Source of the DNA: Symbiodinium kawagutii
Lineage: Eukaryota; Sar; Dinophyceae; Suessiales; Symbiodiniaceae
Direction: 5' to 3'
Assembly: GCA_009767595.1 (NCBI GenBank)
Contig: VSDK01006584.1
Span: forward strand, 21,495-85,494
DNA: 64,000 nt
Shown: one piece after another, positions 11,573 to 23,707 of the stretch
How positions within the stretch are numbered: the first letter of the stretch is position 1
How the letters are laid out: each line of letters starts with the position of its first letter
Notes under the pieces: generated by a model
Told to the model about the DNA's origin: nothing
The model's input: only the letters and a program-made list of their open reading frames with translations
The model's database searches: none
Made by a program: the position numbers and the translations under genes

Positions 11573-11672
11573 GGGGTTTCTCAAAATGGGGTACCCCAAA
11601 ATTGGTTGGTTTATTGCTATAAATGGTTTATAGCTAGATGACTTGGGGGTACCCCTATTTTGAGAAACGCCC
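11573..11672. mobile_element. MITE family A copy 4
   Basis: GGGGTTTCTCAAAATGGGG and CCTATTTTGAGAAACGCCC ends, flanked by AAATG on each side. The core is in the opposite orientation to copy 3, about 150 bp away. Confidence 0.75.
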
Positions 11673-12025
11673 AAATGGGCAATTGTTTGTTAATCATCCT
11701 GAACACACGAGGAACCCCTCAACTCCCGTGGTACAAGAAGAGGCAGGCAAGGTGTGAACCGCCCTGACAACCGTAGATGCAGACCACAATGTTTCCTGAT
11801 GGTTTGTGATGTTTAAGCATGGTCAATATGTTTTTTTTCTGGCATATCAATCTTAGTCAATCACCCACACTTTTGCAATGCATATCTTGTGCTTTACCGT
11901 CAAGTTTTGTGAGAACCCCCGTTTGCTATTAGTTATCAACTATTGTTATTTATTGTTAAACATTGCTATTCCCTATCATTGACCATTGACAAATCATGAA
12001 CCTCTACCTAGCATGCTTGCTTATT

Positions 12026-12131
12026 TGGTTGATGGTTTTAAACATGTTTTGTATTGTCCCTTGTAATTGTCAACAATTGGTTGGTTGACTATGGGTGACT
12101 ATTTTTCATAGGGGTTGAAACCACCAACCAG
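12026..12131. mobile_element. MITE family B copy
   Basis: Degenerate left end GGTTGATGGTTTTAAACA, right end GGGGTTGAAACCACCAACCAG, and the internal GGTTGGTTGACT signature. Confidence 0.5.
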
Positions 12132-12907
12132 CTGCGTTTGCCATCATCAACCAATTGTGTTTCATTCTGTAGTTTGATCAACCATGATTATCAACCATCC
12201 TGGACCACCAGCCACAACTTGATAAAATCGCTCACACATCATCAGAATCAAATGATCATCCTCAACTGTCCCCATCAACCATGACTAGCTACCAAGAAGC
12301 ATCCCCACCAACTCTTTTAGGCACCACAATTAACCCATGTCCAAACCAGCATTGCTTTCATGAAACATCATCATCACCATCATCAACCTTTAGCAGTTCA
12401 TCATCAACCTCATAACCTTAGCTGCCAGGAGGTTCTCGCTGATATGTTGCAGGAGGTTCGGGCAGGTGCAGGGGGTGGTGGGATGATTTGATCATGAATT
12501 TGGTTGCTGCTCTGGAAAGCATCCCAAATGAATATGTCTCCATATGAACGTGTATGTGCCATATTGTTAGATACACCATGAAGACGCTGGCAACATGGCT
12601 GGGTTGCAACCTCGCCTTCCTGGAATGATTGAAGAATATTTTTCGACAGATTCCCCTGGACATGGACCATGTAGCTTAAACTTTCCTGTAGATGTTCCTT
12701 TGGAGATATGAAGTGCTCTTCATGTCCTGGGCTTCTTTCGGCTTGCAGATCTGTAGCTCAGGGCACCGTTCGTCGCTGGTGGCAAGTGGGACAGGTTCGT
12801 TGACTTGTCAGGAACGTAGCTTGGAATTCAGGCAAGGAGAAGTGCCTGAGGGATCAAAGATATCGATCCGTGACTAGTGGCAGAGCATACTTGATCAATC
12901 AAGATTT

Positions 12908-12941
<34 letters not shown>

Positions 12942-13126
12942 TATATATAAGTAGATACAGTACATATAAACATCATGAAGTAGATCAACTATACCTCATA
13001 TTCAACATTTCAACCCTACATACACATGCATATCCATATGCGTACAATACATGTTCAAGTTTCCATTGCACATGAGATGGCTTGGCCATGTTTCCCATGT
13101 TTCGAATGGGTTGCTTAGCATCACAG

Positions 13127-13247
13127 CAGGGGTTCACCGCAGGAAGTTCTCGCAGCACGTTATCCACTGAGACCTTGGCGGATCTGCTGAGTGTTTTGGA
13201 GCCTTGGCTGCCGCTGGGCGCCTCCCGAGATCACCCCCTTGGAGTCG
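13127..13247 (+). CDS. Candidate exon, unknown product
   Basis: An acceptor (gcatcacag) opens a frame reading FTAGSSRSTLSTETLADLL and then SVLEPWLPLGASRDHPLG, ending at a possible donor (gtcaga). Composition is typical of a real exon. No domain recognised. Confidence 0.45.
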
Positions 13248-13793
13248 GTCAGATCCCAGCAGGTCGACCAGGAGTCCGGACCATGATTAACCAGCGCTGA
13301 TTAACCACCTTATCGGCCAACAACCGGAATGGACATTATCTGTAATATATATATATATATTTAATTGTTTATTTATTGATTGGAAGAAATCGTTATTGTT
13401 CCTATTCTTGTTGCTATGATCATTATTGTTGTCATTCTGATTGTAAGCATTCAGGTCATACCAATGATATGTGAGAACCATTCAGTTGTGACTGGTAGAT
13501 TATCAACCCATTGGCTGTACCACAAGGCTAACCATTGGTTATCGATTATTGCTTCCATTGCTAAACGAACCTATTGTTATTCATCGCCAGTATTAATCAT
13601 TACCAACCATCATTGATATTAACAACGATTCACCATTATCATTGTGAACCTTCTTAGTTCATTATCAACCATTATTGTCAACAGTGATGGTACATATTTC
13701 CACCACTCAAAACGAACTTTCCTGAACCTTCTTATTAGTTCATTATCAACCATTACTATCGATTAACCATAATTAACCATATGGGTGTTTCTC

Positions 13794-13882
13794 AAAATCG
13801 GGGACCCTCCAAATCATCCAATATAAACCATTTACAGGCATAAACCATCAATTTGTGGGGTCCCATATTTTGAGAAAACACC
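13794..13882. mobile_element. MITE family A copy 5
   Basis: GGTGTTTCTCAAAATCGGGG and TATTTTGAGAAAACACC ends with ATATG on both sides. Confidence 0.75.
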
Positions 13883-13961
13883 ATATGATTTTTCGACCAC
13901 TCAAAACAACCATTCCTCAACCTTCCCCACCATTCCCATATGCTCCGCCACGGGGCCCCAG

Positions 13962-14114
13962 GTGACCTGCAAGGTCCAACCGCGCGTTCAGCTGATGGAT
14001 CTGCTGCTGGAAGTGGTGCTTTGCGGCGGCGCAGAGCTGTGGGGCCCAGGCGGGCTCCGTACGTGGCGACCTGGGCAGTTGGACTGGGATATACTGGGTG
14101 GATTACACAGTTAG
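13962..14114 (+). CDS. Candidate exon, unknown product
   Basis: After a ggccccag acceptor, the frame VTCKVQPRVQLMDLLLEVVL runs through CGGAELWGPGGLRTWRPG to a TAG. It is GC-rich against AT-rich flanks. A second frame on the same strand is also open (GSAAGSGALRRRR), so the reading frame is uncertain. Confidence 0.3.
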   Translation: MTCKVQPRVQLMDLLLEVVLCGGAELWGPGGLRTWRPGQLDWDILGGLHS

Positions 14115-14299
14115 ACCAGCTAATTAACAACTGACCAGCTAATAATATACCTGGACTTATAACCTGCTACAGTTATTTAATTATACCGGGATATACTGGG
14201 ATTCTAGCTTTTTTGGGATATGATTGATTTACCATATAGCCACTAAAAGTTAGACTTTTAGCAAGGTATCTAACAGCCACAAAGTTAATGGTTAGATTC

Positions 14300-14460
14300 A
14301 TACCAACCATAGGGGATAACAATTTTCTATGGATAATAACCAGCCAATTTTCTAATAACTAACCATAGGGGATAATAACCATAACTAAACCAATTTTCAT
14401 AGGATATTAATAGCCAACCAATTTTCAAGGGATCATAACCATAGGGAGGATATACCAGCT
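14300..14460. repeat. Cluster of ACCATAGGGGATAATAAC motifs
   Basis: Several degenerate copies of a motif containing ATAGGGGATAA, separated by CAATTTTC. The reverse complement recurs many times at about 27.78-28.03 kb, and single copies lie near 96 and 17260. Confidence 0.5.
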
Positions 14461-15438
14461 ATATGATGATGAGATGAATGATGAGATTCATACCTCGTGA
14501 CGGTTACCTAATGACAGATATATAGATATATAATGGTTGCCTAATCATGAAACTTATACCTAATGATTATGAGTTGAATGACCCTGGTGAAGCTGAAGCT
14601 CGTGGAAGATGGACTATCTTATAAGCTGCTCAGTTTGAGCTGCTGGTGAATGACGAGCAATGGCAATGAATGATCGATATTGATTTGCTAAAGGCTAATG
14701 CACGGGGTTCAGAATTCAGGGGATAGTAACATAGTATATGATGAATATAGTGGTTGGAAGATGAGTAATGGCGATGACTGTTTGATGATGATAAGCACGA
14801 GACAACAACAATCAAAACGGGGATATAAGGGTTCTTGATGATCATTAATCATGATGGTGAATCATCACCAACCTCTATTTCATAGTAATAGTAATAGATG
14901 ATGAATCAACCTGCTTTAGGATTATCATCAACCTTTACCCATGATGATTAATTATGATTCTAATGATTGATGGCTGATGAATGGTTACCTTATAGTCAGC
15001 TTGACCCTCCTGGAAACTATTAGCTTGACCCTCCCATGAGTTGCACGACCTGTTTCTTACAGCGAGGGCCGGGTAGTTTAGGGAAAAGCCATGGTTAGTC
15101 CTAGGTGTAACCAATGGTTAATAAGTAAAGCCTCGGCAGTCATGATAGGCTGGTCAATAGTACTCCGGCACTGGTCAATGTACTCATGGTGAATGGTTTT
15201 GGAGCTGGTCAGCAATAAGTCATTGAAAATGATTAGCAAAAGGGAATTTGACCAATGCTAAGTCATTGAAAATAATCAGCAATATGTCATTGAAAACGAT
15301 TAGCCTATCATATCATCATCACAAATTATCGGTTCATGCTGGTTGCCCGCTGGCAGATTGATTTCTGTGACTGAACAATATGGTTGCATAAAATGCCTTG
15401 GTACAACAAAGCAATCATGGGTAGATGGTTGTTTCATG

Positions 15439-15530
15439 TTGTTTCTCAAAATAGGCAACCCCCCAAAATGGTTTGGTTATGTACATTGATGTACTATAAA
15501 TTATTGATATTGGATGATTTGGGGTTGACC
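15439..15530. mobile_element. MITE family A copy 6, right end lost
   Basis: Left TIR GTTGTTTCTCAAAATAGG and the family core (ATGGTTTGG to GGATGATTTGGGG) are present, but the closing GAGAAAC end is missing. Confidence 0.5.
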
Positions 15531-15815
15531 CAATGGTTGACAGTGATGATCAATGATTGTTGTTGAATGACTTGTATCAGCACCTTTCGTTCGAAGTGGC
15601 ATGGTTGGACCACTTCAGTGTGTTGATCTTCCGTGAAGTCATCGTGACTTCCAACTGTCATGACGGGAGGATAACTGGTGACTCGGTGACCGTGGTCATC
15701 CACCTATCAAGCCGCTGCTGGGACCCCCCTGGATGAGCATCACTGGAGGCAGATGCCTATCACACAATGGGTCCCTGTTTGGATCTACCGGCCATGGTCA
15801 AACATGATTTCTTTG

Positions 15816-15893
15816 GTGGTTTCTCGGAATGGGGGTAGCCCCAGTAATAAGCCAACCATAGGTGTGGGGTTCCCTATGGCTTGAGAAACACCC
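15816..15893. mobile_element. MITE family A copy 7
   Basis: GTGGTTTCTCGGAATGGGGG and CCCTATGGCTTGAGAAACACCC. It is shorter than most copies and has no clear target duplication. This copy shares the CTATGGCTTGAGAAAC variant end with copies 10 and 12. Confidence 0.6.
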
Positions 15894-16066
15894 AGTTCAG
15901 CTCATTACAAAACCGTAGGTGCTACGACCTGTTGACCCTCACCTCGCAGTAGACTGAACTGCCCACAGCGCAGGGGGCGCTGATGCCAGCGATGAAGATG
16001 AAGATCGCGAAGAAGGTGACGGCCAGTGTGCTAGTGAGTAGTGACTAGGGGTAGTGGTTGGAAATG

Positions 16067-16173
16067 AGGGTTTCTTAACAGCTGGGGGTTACCCCAAAGT
16101 TATTGTTGGTTTAGTAGCAAAAATGGTTAAGATTTGATCATTTGAGGCACCCCATATGCCTTGAGAAACTCCC
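16067..16173. mobile_element. MITE family A copy 8
   Basis: AGGGTTTCTTAACAGCTGGG and CCTTGAGAAACTCCC ends with AAATG on each side (16062-16066 and 16174-16178). Confidence 0.65.
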
Positions 16174-16780
16174 AAATGAGTGATGATAGGGGTCACAGGT
16201 GAACCATGGTGATTGGTTGCAGGTCGCAATTTGCTGTCATGATTCGGTGGGTGGGAGAATGCTATGATTCGTTGCAGAGCTTTCCAACTGCCGGCAACTC
16301 TGGCGATGATTGGTGTGGATCGTGGTGTTCCATCACTGGGGCGTTTGCAGCTGCGCGGCAGTGGTGAAGCAACACTTGAATTGGCATCCATGATACAATT
16401 GCCCACTATGAATGATATGATCCAAAATCAATATTTTGATATCAAATTATCGGCCAAATGAATCACAATATTGTCAAAGATTATAATCACAATTGTCTCC
16501 AACAAGCACACAACCCAAAGCAAGAGTTGTCTTAACGCTTCGTGAATTTCGTAATTAATCAAGCCATTCAATTCATACTTGTGCTTGGATGATCATCCCA
16601 CAAAAATGCCAGGTACTATCCAAGATTAATCCATGATGGTAGTCTTTGTGAGCCATGCATTCCTAGCATAACCCACAAAAATGGCAGTTAAAATGGCAGT
16701 TTCTAACTATGCCATGTACCAACCAAGGTTACTCAGTGGGATCATTCAGCTGTAGATCCACCCAGGATCCATCAATCCAG

Positions 16781-16851
16781 GGGACCGCAACAAGTTCGGC
16801 GACCTTTGCGTGACGGCGCATGCGCTGTCGCTGCTGCATGATCGCTCGGAG
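16781..16851 (+). CDS. Candidate 71-bp exon, unknown product
   Basis: The acceptor catcaatccag and donor gtgcga bracket a segment that reads GDRNKFGDLCVTAHALSLL and HDRSE. GC-rich island in AT-rich DNA. Too short for a family call. Confidence 0.35.
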
Positions 16852-17775
16852 GTGCGAACGGAAACGAACGCAGGGGGTATCATGGGGTTGAACGGCAGTT
16901 TACAGGCGGTTGTCTTCTCGATGAATTTGTCTATGGTTAGAACCTGTAATGATATAGCGAGATGTATGCATTGATGGATTTTCAGAAAATGAAGTTATCT
17001 ATGAAATTTTCTACAAGGTGGGGCCCGTTCCAGCAGCTATAGCCATTGGATTATAACTATAGGGCAACTTCCAGCTATAGTAAATGTAAGTAGATTGTTA
17101 AGTGGCCTCATAAACCAAGTTATAACGTTTTGGGGGCCCACCTTGCATGGTTAAATATGGTTGATAGATGTTGATAGTGGTTGGCCATGGGGGATCAGCG
17201 ATGATAGCTGGTTGGTGGTTTTATACGGATTATCTAGGGTAACCATGGATAATGGTTGACAACTGATAGGGGATAATAGCCAACCCATACTGTTTCAACA
17301 ACTACTAGTATGTTCACAAGGTATCTAGTATCTCTTATCGATCTTCTCGGATGTGAACAGAGGGGTATATTTTTCGAGCAATCCAATGTGATTAATGATG
17401 CTTTGATCATGGTTAATGGTGGTTAGCAACGGCCAGAGTTGGAACTGGTTCTGATATTTGATTGTGAACTAGCTTGATTCATGCTTAGTGATTCGCAACG
17501 CGAATTTTGCTTCGAAATGATAAATCAAGTTTAGCAATGGTTCGTGATCATTTAAATGAAGACTTCGACAGTATAGTGACCCTGTCCTGAGCAGCCCAGA
17601 AGACTTGTCCAGCCAAGGATCGTTGAATTTTTTGAACTCCTTAATTCGTACACTTACAAGTTGCTGATTTCGTGAGCAGTAGGAAGCACATTTCCTAGTC
17701 GTGATCATTTAGTAGGAAGACTTTACCTACTTAACATTTCCCAGATCCTGAAAAGTGTGCTTTCCCATTGATTTG

Positions 17776-17878
17776 GGTATTTCTCAAAATAGGGGTACTC
17801 CCAAAATCACCTGATATTCGTCATTTATGGTCACATCAACCGTCTATTTTTAGGGGTTCCCAAGTTTAAGAAACCACC
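17776..17878. mobile_element. MITE family A copy 9
   Basis: GGTATTTCTCAAAATAGGGG and AAGAAACCACC ends. ATTTG on the left but ATCTA on the right, so the duplication is eroded. Confidence 0.6.
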
Positions 17879-18799
17879 ATCTACAATTGGGGTTTCCCCT
17901 ACTATTATGGCTTATTATCCCCTTTGATTAACCATTCGCCATTGGTTAACCATGCTTCATTAAGTATAGAAATTACTTGTGTAGCAGTTGTTCAGCCACA
18001 CCATTATTAACCACTATTTATTTATCACGGTTTATCAACGCATCTATAGTTGGTACTGTATATCCCCTGTTGTTATTGCTTCTGATCCCCTTCGATTTAT
18101 AAAGAATAGAAACCACCATTGGTCCTGGTTTCGGGCCTGGATGTTCTTACCACCACGGCATCATCGCAGTGATGCAGCCATAGCGGCTCCCATGTCTCGC
18201 CCTGTCCCGTCATTCGGCCTCATCGCATGTAACAAGGCGGCGGGTGTGAATCCCTGCATGGGTCCTGGGTAGCTTGGGAAACCACGAAGTTTGGGGAGAA
18301 CTGATGGGTTGGTGGGTTAGTTGGGTGGTCAATCGCTTTTCCATGCTTTTGCTATACTGAGGTTGAGTAGATGATGGTGGATACAACATGGGAATGAAAA
18401 TTGCATTGCAAAGCGCATGAATCTAAGCATTGTAGACAAATCTAGCCCAGGAGTGTGTCCATTTTTTGACCGAGGTAATAACCGTTGATGCCTCGACTTG
18501 GCTTGAGTCAACAGACGATGCAAAACAAATATGTTGTATTTAGCTTCGGCCCACCCTGTCCAAAATACGGGTGCCATTGGGTGCCCATACCTGACAAAAG
18601 GACAGAGGTCATTGAGATTCATTTGGATGGCAGAAACATAACAAGCAATCACGCTTGGAAGAGATGCGGAAAAATCGGCCCCTTAATTTTGTGAGTTTTT
18701 GGGTGGGTATCATGGTAAATATAGTTTCAAACCAAAGGTTGACTAGATGATAGAAAGGAAAACAATCCGCAGCAAGATGAACATGAGACTGTATACATG

Positions 18800-18910
18800 G
18801 GTGTTTCTCAAAATAGGGGACCCATGGGGACCCCCTAAATCATCCATCAATAATCATTTTTAGCACTAAACCAGCCATTTTGGGGTACCCCTATGGCTTG
18901 AGAAACCACC
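18800..18910. mobile_element. MITE family A copy 10
   Basis: GGTGTTTCTCAAAATAGGGG and CTATGGCTTGAGAAACCACC with ACATG on both sides. Confidence 0.75.
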
Positions 18911-19019
18911 ACATGATGAGCGCGGTGTTGCTATGCCCAGGTCGCCAGCTCGGGAGACACAAGCCGAGGGCAACATTGGGTAAGCAAATCTTGTTGGACC
19001 AGACCGCCCTCAAGAAATG

Positions 19020-19119
19020 GTGGCTTCTGAAAATAGGGGACCCCCAAAACTGGTTGGTTTATTGCTATAAATGACTAGTAATGGATAATTTAGGGGTACC
19101 CCTATTTTGAGAAACACCC
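19020..19119. mobile_element. MITE family A copy 11
   Basis: GTGGCTTCTGAAAATAGGGG and CCTATTTTGAGAAACACCC with AAATG on the left and AGATG on the right. Confidence 0.7.
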
Positions 19120-19823
19120 AGATGGAATTGGCAAATAACTTCGCTGTAGTTACTACCGCTGGTCAATGTTTGTTGAAGGGTTGATTCGTGGTTTGTTGAT
19201 GGTTGGGAATCCCGGTGAAGAAATGGTTTGATTGTTTGGTCAGGGCCGCTTTGTTGGTATACCTATGGTTGAACACAACCTGACTCGATACAAGCTTAGC
19301 AGGTTGCCATCACAAAGCATGCGCACGACTACTGATTATGCACCAAGGATAGAACCAATTGTGGATGCCGCCGTTTTCAGGTGCAAAAAGTTGTTGGATA
19401 TCCTGGCTGGTGGTGTGTGGCGAGCTAAATTCATTGCTGACTGTGTGGCACGCATTCGCAGGGCTCCTTCCATTTTTGGCGAGCTAAATTCATAGTGAAT
19501 TAGTTTGTTTACCTTGATCTGGGTACGTCTACACTGATCCAGTTCAAGACCATGTCTCACATGGTACCAAGTCAGAAACCGCAGAAAACGGCTGGTGGTT
19601 GAGAGGGAGCGGTTTGGAGCCATAACCACTTATCAACCAGCTTATTAGTAAACTTAAGTGGCAGATCAACCAACTCAGAACTGCTTAGGGCTCACGTTGT
19701 AGGGCTGCCCCTGGGTGTTGTGCAGCTGGCGGCAGGCCATCCGTGCATGCCGAAGTGGGTCGCTGCCTGGCTGAAATGCTTGGTACCGTTGGGGATTTGA
19801 TGGAGACCCAGCCATCAATAATG

Positions 19824-19928
19824 GTGGTTTCTCAAGCCATAGGGGGACCCCAAAAAATGGTTGGTCTACTACTTTGAATGACTATTAATGGATGATTCGG
19901 GGGTACCCCTATGGCTTGAGAAACACCC
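19824..19928. mobile_element. MITE family A copy 12
   Basis: GTGGTTTCTCAAGCCATAGG and CTATGGCTTGAGAAACACCC with AATG on both sides. The two TIRs of this copy match each other over about 18 bases. Confidence 0.7.
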
Positions 19929-20513
19929 AATGGCTAAACTGCCAATATCCCATGGGTTGATCAGAGTGATTAGCCATGATTGATGGCTAAACTGCAAGCA
20001 AATATAATTGATCAAATATCATAATGATATTCTATGTTTAGCCAATTCTATTTTGTTGCAGCTAACAGTAGTGAGGGAGAATGACCAACAATGATAGCTG
20101 GAATACAGACGGTTTCGACCCAGAGCCGTATCGTTCATTGCCATGTGTGGATTATCGATGAGAGATAAGAACTCAACAGATGTAAATGGTGAGTTATTGT
20201 TGGATAATTGTTGTCACTATCACCTATTGGCGAGCGATGGTCATTCCCAACAAATAACCATGAAGATAGGGCCATGTCAAAAAAGGATCCCCATGTTTGC
20301 CATTAATAGCTTGTGACCTGCCATTAAATACCACAGGGATCCCCGGGGTACATATCCCAGTCAAGTTGTTGACAATGTACATATGAGTGACGTGTCCTTG
20401 CGTTCTTGGCTTTCCGTATCTTGTCAGGTACCTCAGAAAGCTAAGAAGCATTCTACGGTACTCAACGCTTCACTCACCCCTTCTTTCTCTTTTTGTCTTG
20501 TTGATGTGCTCAG

Positions 20514-20625
20514 CCATCATGTTTCTGACAAGGCAGTGGAGTGAAGCAATACACTTGCTCCAGCGGAGCAAAGTGCTACAGTTGGAAAGCGATCTCATCA
20601 CTTACAACTCACTCATCAGCAACTG
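20514..20625 (+). CDS. PPR-like exon 1
   Basis: A strong polypyrimidine tract (ttctttctctttttgtcttg) and a gctcag acceptor precede a frame reading QWSEAIHLLQRSKVLQLESD, followed by LITYNSLISN. This is a close match to a plant-type pentatricopeptide repeat (W..A..LL, then D.ITYNSLI). PPR proteins bind organelle or cytosolic RNA in a base-specific way and are very numerous in dinoflagellates. The frame closes just after a possible donor (gtcttc). It is the first of eleven candidate + strand exons of this kind. Confidence 0.6.
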
Positions 20626-22576
20626 GTCTTCATAGTTCTGGGTTGGTTGGTGCGTCGGTTCGTTGGCTAGTCCTTTCAATGTTGAGACTAGATCCTACCC
20701 CATACCTTGGTCTGGGCAATTGTAGTGACAGCTGCGATATCATGGCAAACAGCCGCTGCCCAAGCATTGTTGGTGTATGGTTGATGGGTTTTGGTTCCGT
20801 GGTTGGCGTCCCATCTTGTAGCCGAGTACATGTGAATTCCTTGTCCGAAAAGAAAGGCTGAAAGAAACATCCCCACCCATCGAGCTTAACATTGAGAATC
20901 CTGACAAGAGCATCAACAAACGTTGAAAGACACATCCCAACAACAGGATCCCATCCAGCACCAACTCCAACCCAACATTAACAAGAACCTGACCTGTTGC
21001 CATGGAGAGATCCGGAACCTGACATAGCGTTGGCAAATTCAAGACTCCTTGAGTAAAATGATGATTTATACTCGGAATAGAATATCCCAACATGACCATC
21101 GTTACGTTTGTTGGTTCCGAATATCCATGCAAAAGATTGATGCTGGAGGGCGGGGCCGGCTAGTTGGGTAACTTGGGTTACCACTAGGGTAACTACCAGT
21201 TGTGATGGATATACATTCAGCTATGAACGGGCAGTGAGGGGGTCTTCTGATTGCACCCTACTGTTCATCGCAACAACATAATTTCGAAGGTAGATATACG
21301 TGTCGTTATGTAGATATCCCCCCCTACATGGCTTTTCCGCGTCTCTTTTTGCGCATGGACATACTCACAGCCGTAGGCATAGCTGTAACCGCACAGCTTG
21401 TGATCATCTCTTCAGAAATCGGGAACCCCTCTTCGGAGGTTTTATTGCCATGTTGGAAAACATGTAAGGTCCAGGGTCAAAACCCTCTCCTTGGTGAACG
21501 ACCCCCAAATGACCAAACCAATTTTTGTTGGGATATGCACCTAGCCAAACCAATAGTCTATATCAAAGAACACACACCATCAGAGTTTTGGCCCGTGGCC
21601 AGGACAATTCAGAAAGATATAGTTGTCCCAGCACTGCGATGCACTCGGTTCCAAAATCTGAACTGAGAACAGGCTGGTAACATTGACAGTTGGGTGAAGA
21701 TGGTCGCAAATGTTCAACTGCAAACCTGATCTCAGTCGTGATTGATTGGATAGACTGGTAGACTTCAGGCATGTCCATTTTCCTGGTGTACACTCCCAAG
21801 AGTATAGATGGATTTCAGAGGCTACACTACCATGAAAAAGAACCCCCCAACAAGATCATGAACGGCCCGGTAGGCATACAAACATATGTGCGCAAATGTG
21901 TGCAGTGATCACCAAGAACTACAAATCCCATGCAATCACAGAAAATGGTGATTAATAAGTGCTGGAATACTCAGGCTTTACCTGACAATCAGTATGCGCT
22001 TATTTCGGAATTGCTAGAGCCCTCTATGAGTTCAATTGGCCAAATCTTGGAGTTCAAAGCAGTGAATCGATTAGCTGCCTCAGGTTGCCAGCCGGGACCC
22101 ACCACCTCGACATGGAAGAAGTCCTTAAGGCTGTTGGAGGACAGCTATGCAGTCTCCAGCCACCGTTGAAGTGCAGGGTCCTGGAAACAGCTTCAGACCC
22201 TGCCACGCGGGGGTTGGATGACCAGTTTCTTAGGGGGATAGCTTTGTGCGTCCATGTTAGTTTCCAAAAGGCTAGCTTGTACGTGAAGAGTTGTGGATTT
22301 ATTTGTAGCTGTGCCCTCAAAGAACTGGTTGTGGTTTCTCCCTTGAACAATTCATGTCCGGGGACCATTGAAGGTACCGCCATTTCACGTATAATTGATT
22401 TGATCAAAATGTTTGAGGTCCTCTACCAAAAAAAGATGTACATACTCACGTTTCCATCATTTCTCCGGGCTCTAAGCAACAGCTCATGCGAGAATTATGC
22501 AGAAGTGAAGACACACCTTTGGTCGGCTGCTGCATTGACGAGATATTTAGCCCAGTAGCTAAACAAATAACAAGTG

Positions 22577-22679
22577 GGTGTGTGCCAAAATAGTGGTACT
22601 CCCCAAACCAATAAGTTCCTACTAAAATTATATTTTTTTTGTTGGTCATTGGTTGGTTACCCAATTTTGCCACACATCC
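22577..22679. mobile_element. MITE family C copy with AAGTG duplication
   Basis: GGTGTGTGCCAAAATAGTGG and CCAATTTTGCCACACATCC ends with AAGTG immediately on both sides (22572-22576 and 22680-22684). The GGTG terminus and the 5-bp duplication ending in TG match family A, so the families probably used a related transposase. Confidence 0.7.
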
Positions 22680-22780
22680 AAGTGAATTAAGAGCTGTACG
22701 TGCACAGGCGCAGGTATCATACATACACATACAGGATACATATATTACATTCACAGTCAACACTTTCACATAGATATTCG

Positions 22781-22877
22781 GTGGTTTCTAAAAATAGGTA
22801 CCCCCTAAATCATCCAATAATAGTCATTTATAGTAATAAATAGACCATGTTTTGGATCCCTTATTTAAGAAACCATC
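22781..22877. mobile_element. MITE family A copy 13
   Basis: GTGGTTTCTAAAAATAGGTA and TTATTTAAGAAACCATC ends with the usual core AAATCATCCAATAATAGTCA. The target duplication is unclear. Confidence 0.6.
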
Positions 22878-22977
22878 GTATAGATTCATGGATGCTTAGG
22901 TCCAAATAATATTGCAACTATGCAAAAACCAATTTTGCACATTTTTCACATCCTCCTGTTGTGCCCCATTTGCTCAG

Positions 22978-23071
22978 GAGGCTTGTACCTCGACCTTAGA
23001 ATTGGACCTGGTGTCATACACCTCGGCCCTGGCGGCACTACACTGGCAGCAGAGCCTGCGCTTCATCCAAG
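22978..23071 (+). CDS. PPR-like exon 2
   Basis: A pyrimidine-rich acceptor (tttgctcag) opens EACTSTLELDLVSYTSALAA followed by LHWQQSLRFIQ, up to a possible donor (gtgttg). LDLVSYTSALAA and WQQSLRF are the paired-helix signatures of a PPR motif. Phase 0 at the acceptor. Confidence 0.55.
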
Positions 23072-23591
23072 GTGTTGTGCTGGAACCTTGGAGACTACCT
23101 GGCGGGATCCGGGCCCTGGCACCTTCTAAGCATCAATACTCATAGGCACGCCTTACTAATCTGAGTGGCATGGAATCTCAATGGGCAGGCAAATTTGAAC
23201 CATCAACCCTCATGTGTCACGCAAGCCTGCCTTTTGAACATCAGTGGTTTTCCGATATTTGCGCCGATGTTGGGGGATCGACGTATTTCCAACTTACTGT
23301 TGTAACGATTTGGGGGGTCAAGAGAATGAATTCGTTGGGATGTGAGCTACGAACCATTTTTGTGGTGGGTTGACCATTCACCATCATGAAGCATTTAAAA
23401 CAACGTAAGCAACTAATTATAGAACCATTACTAAGCAGCTAACTAATGAACCATCATTAACCAGCTAATCAATGAACCATCATTAACCATCAAAAACCAT
23501 CATTGACCATCATAGCCATCATTGAACCCCTCCTGAAACCACTACAGCTTACCAGGATTCGATCGCGCTCTCAGGATTCCATTGCTTGCAG

Positions 23592-23707
23592 CAAGCTCTT
23601 GCAGATCTGTGGCAACGTTTGGACGCTGAGCCTCCAACTTTTTGGTGCAGCTGAAAAGGCGCCCATGTGCCGCGGATGGCGGCTGGAGACCCAGCCACCA
23701 AGACAGG
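23592..23707 (+). CDS. PPR-like exon 3
   Basis: Acceptor ttgcttgcag. The frame reads KLLQICGNVWTLSLQLFGAA and then EKAPMCRGWRLETQPPRQ, to a possible GT donor. C...VW.LSLQLF is PPR-like, but the following D.V.YN segment is missing, so this is a weaker match than exons 1 and 2. Confidence 0.4.

Noticed and set aside
19725-19815. Possible exon after gttgtgcag (WRQAIRAC or VHAEVGRCLAEML)
   Set aside because: Two competing frames and no donor, so not enough to call.
22085-22558. 157-residue + strand ORF starting MPAGTHHLDMEEVLKAVG as a gene or PPR exon
   Set aside because: Good acceptor but no domain. A second frame (TWKKSLRLLEDSYAV) is equally open and neither has a clear donor.
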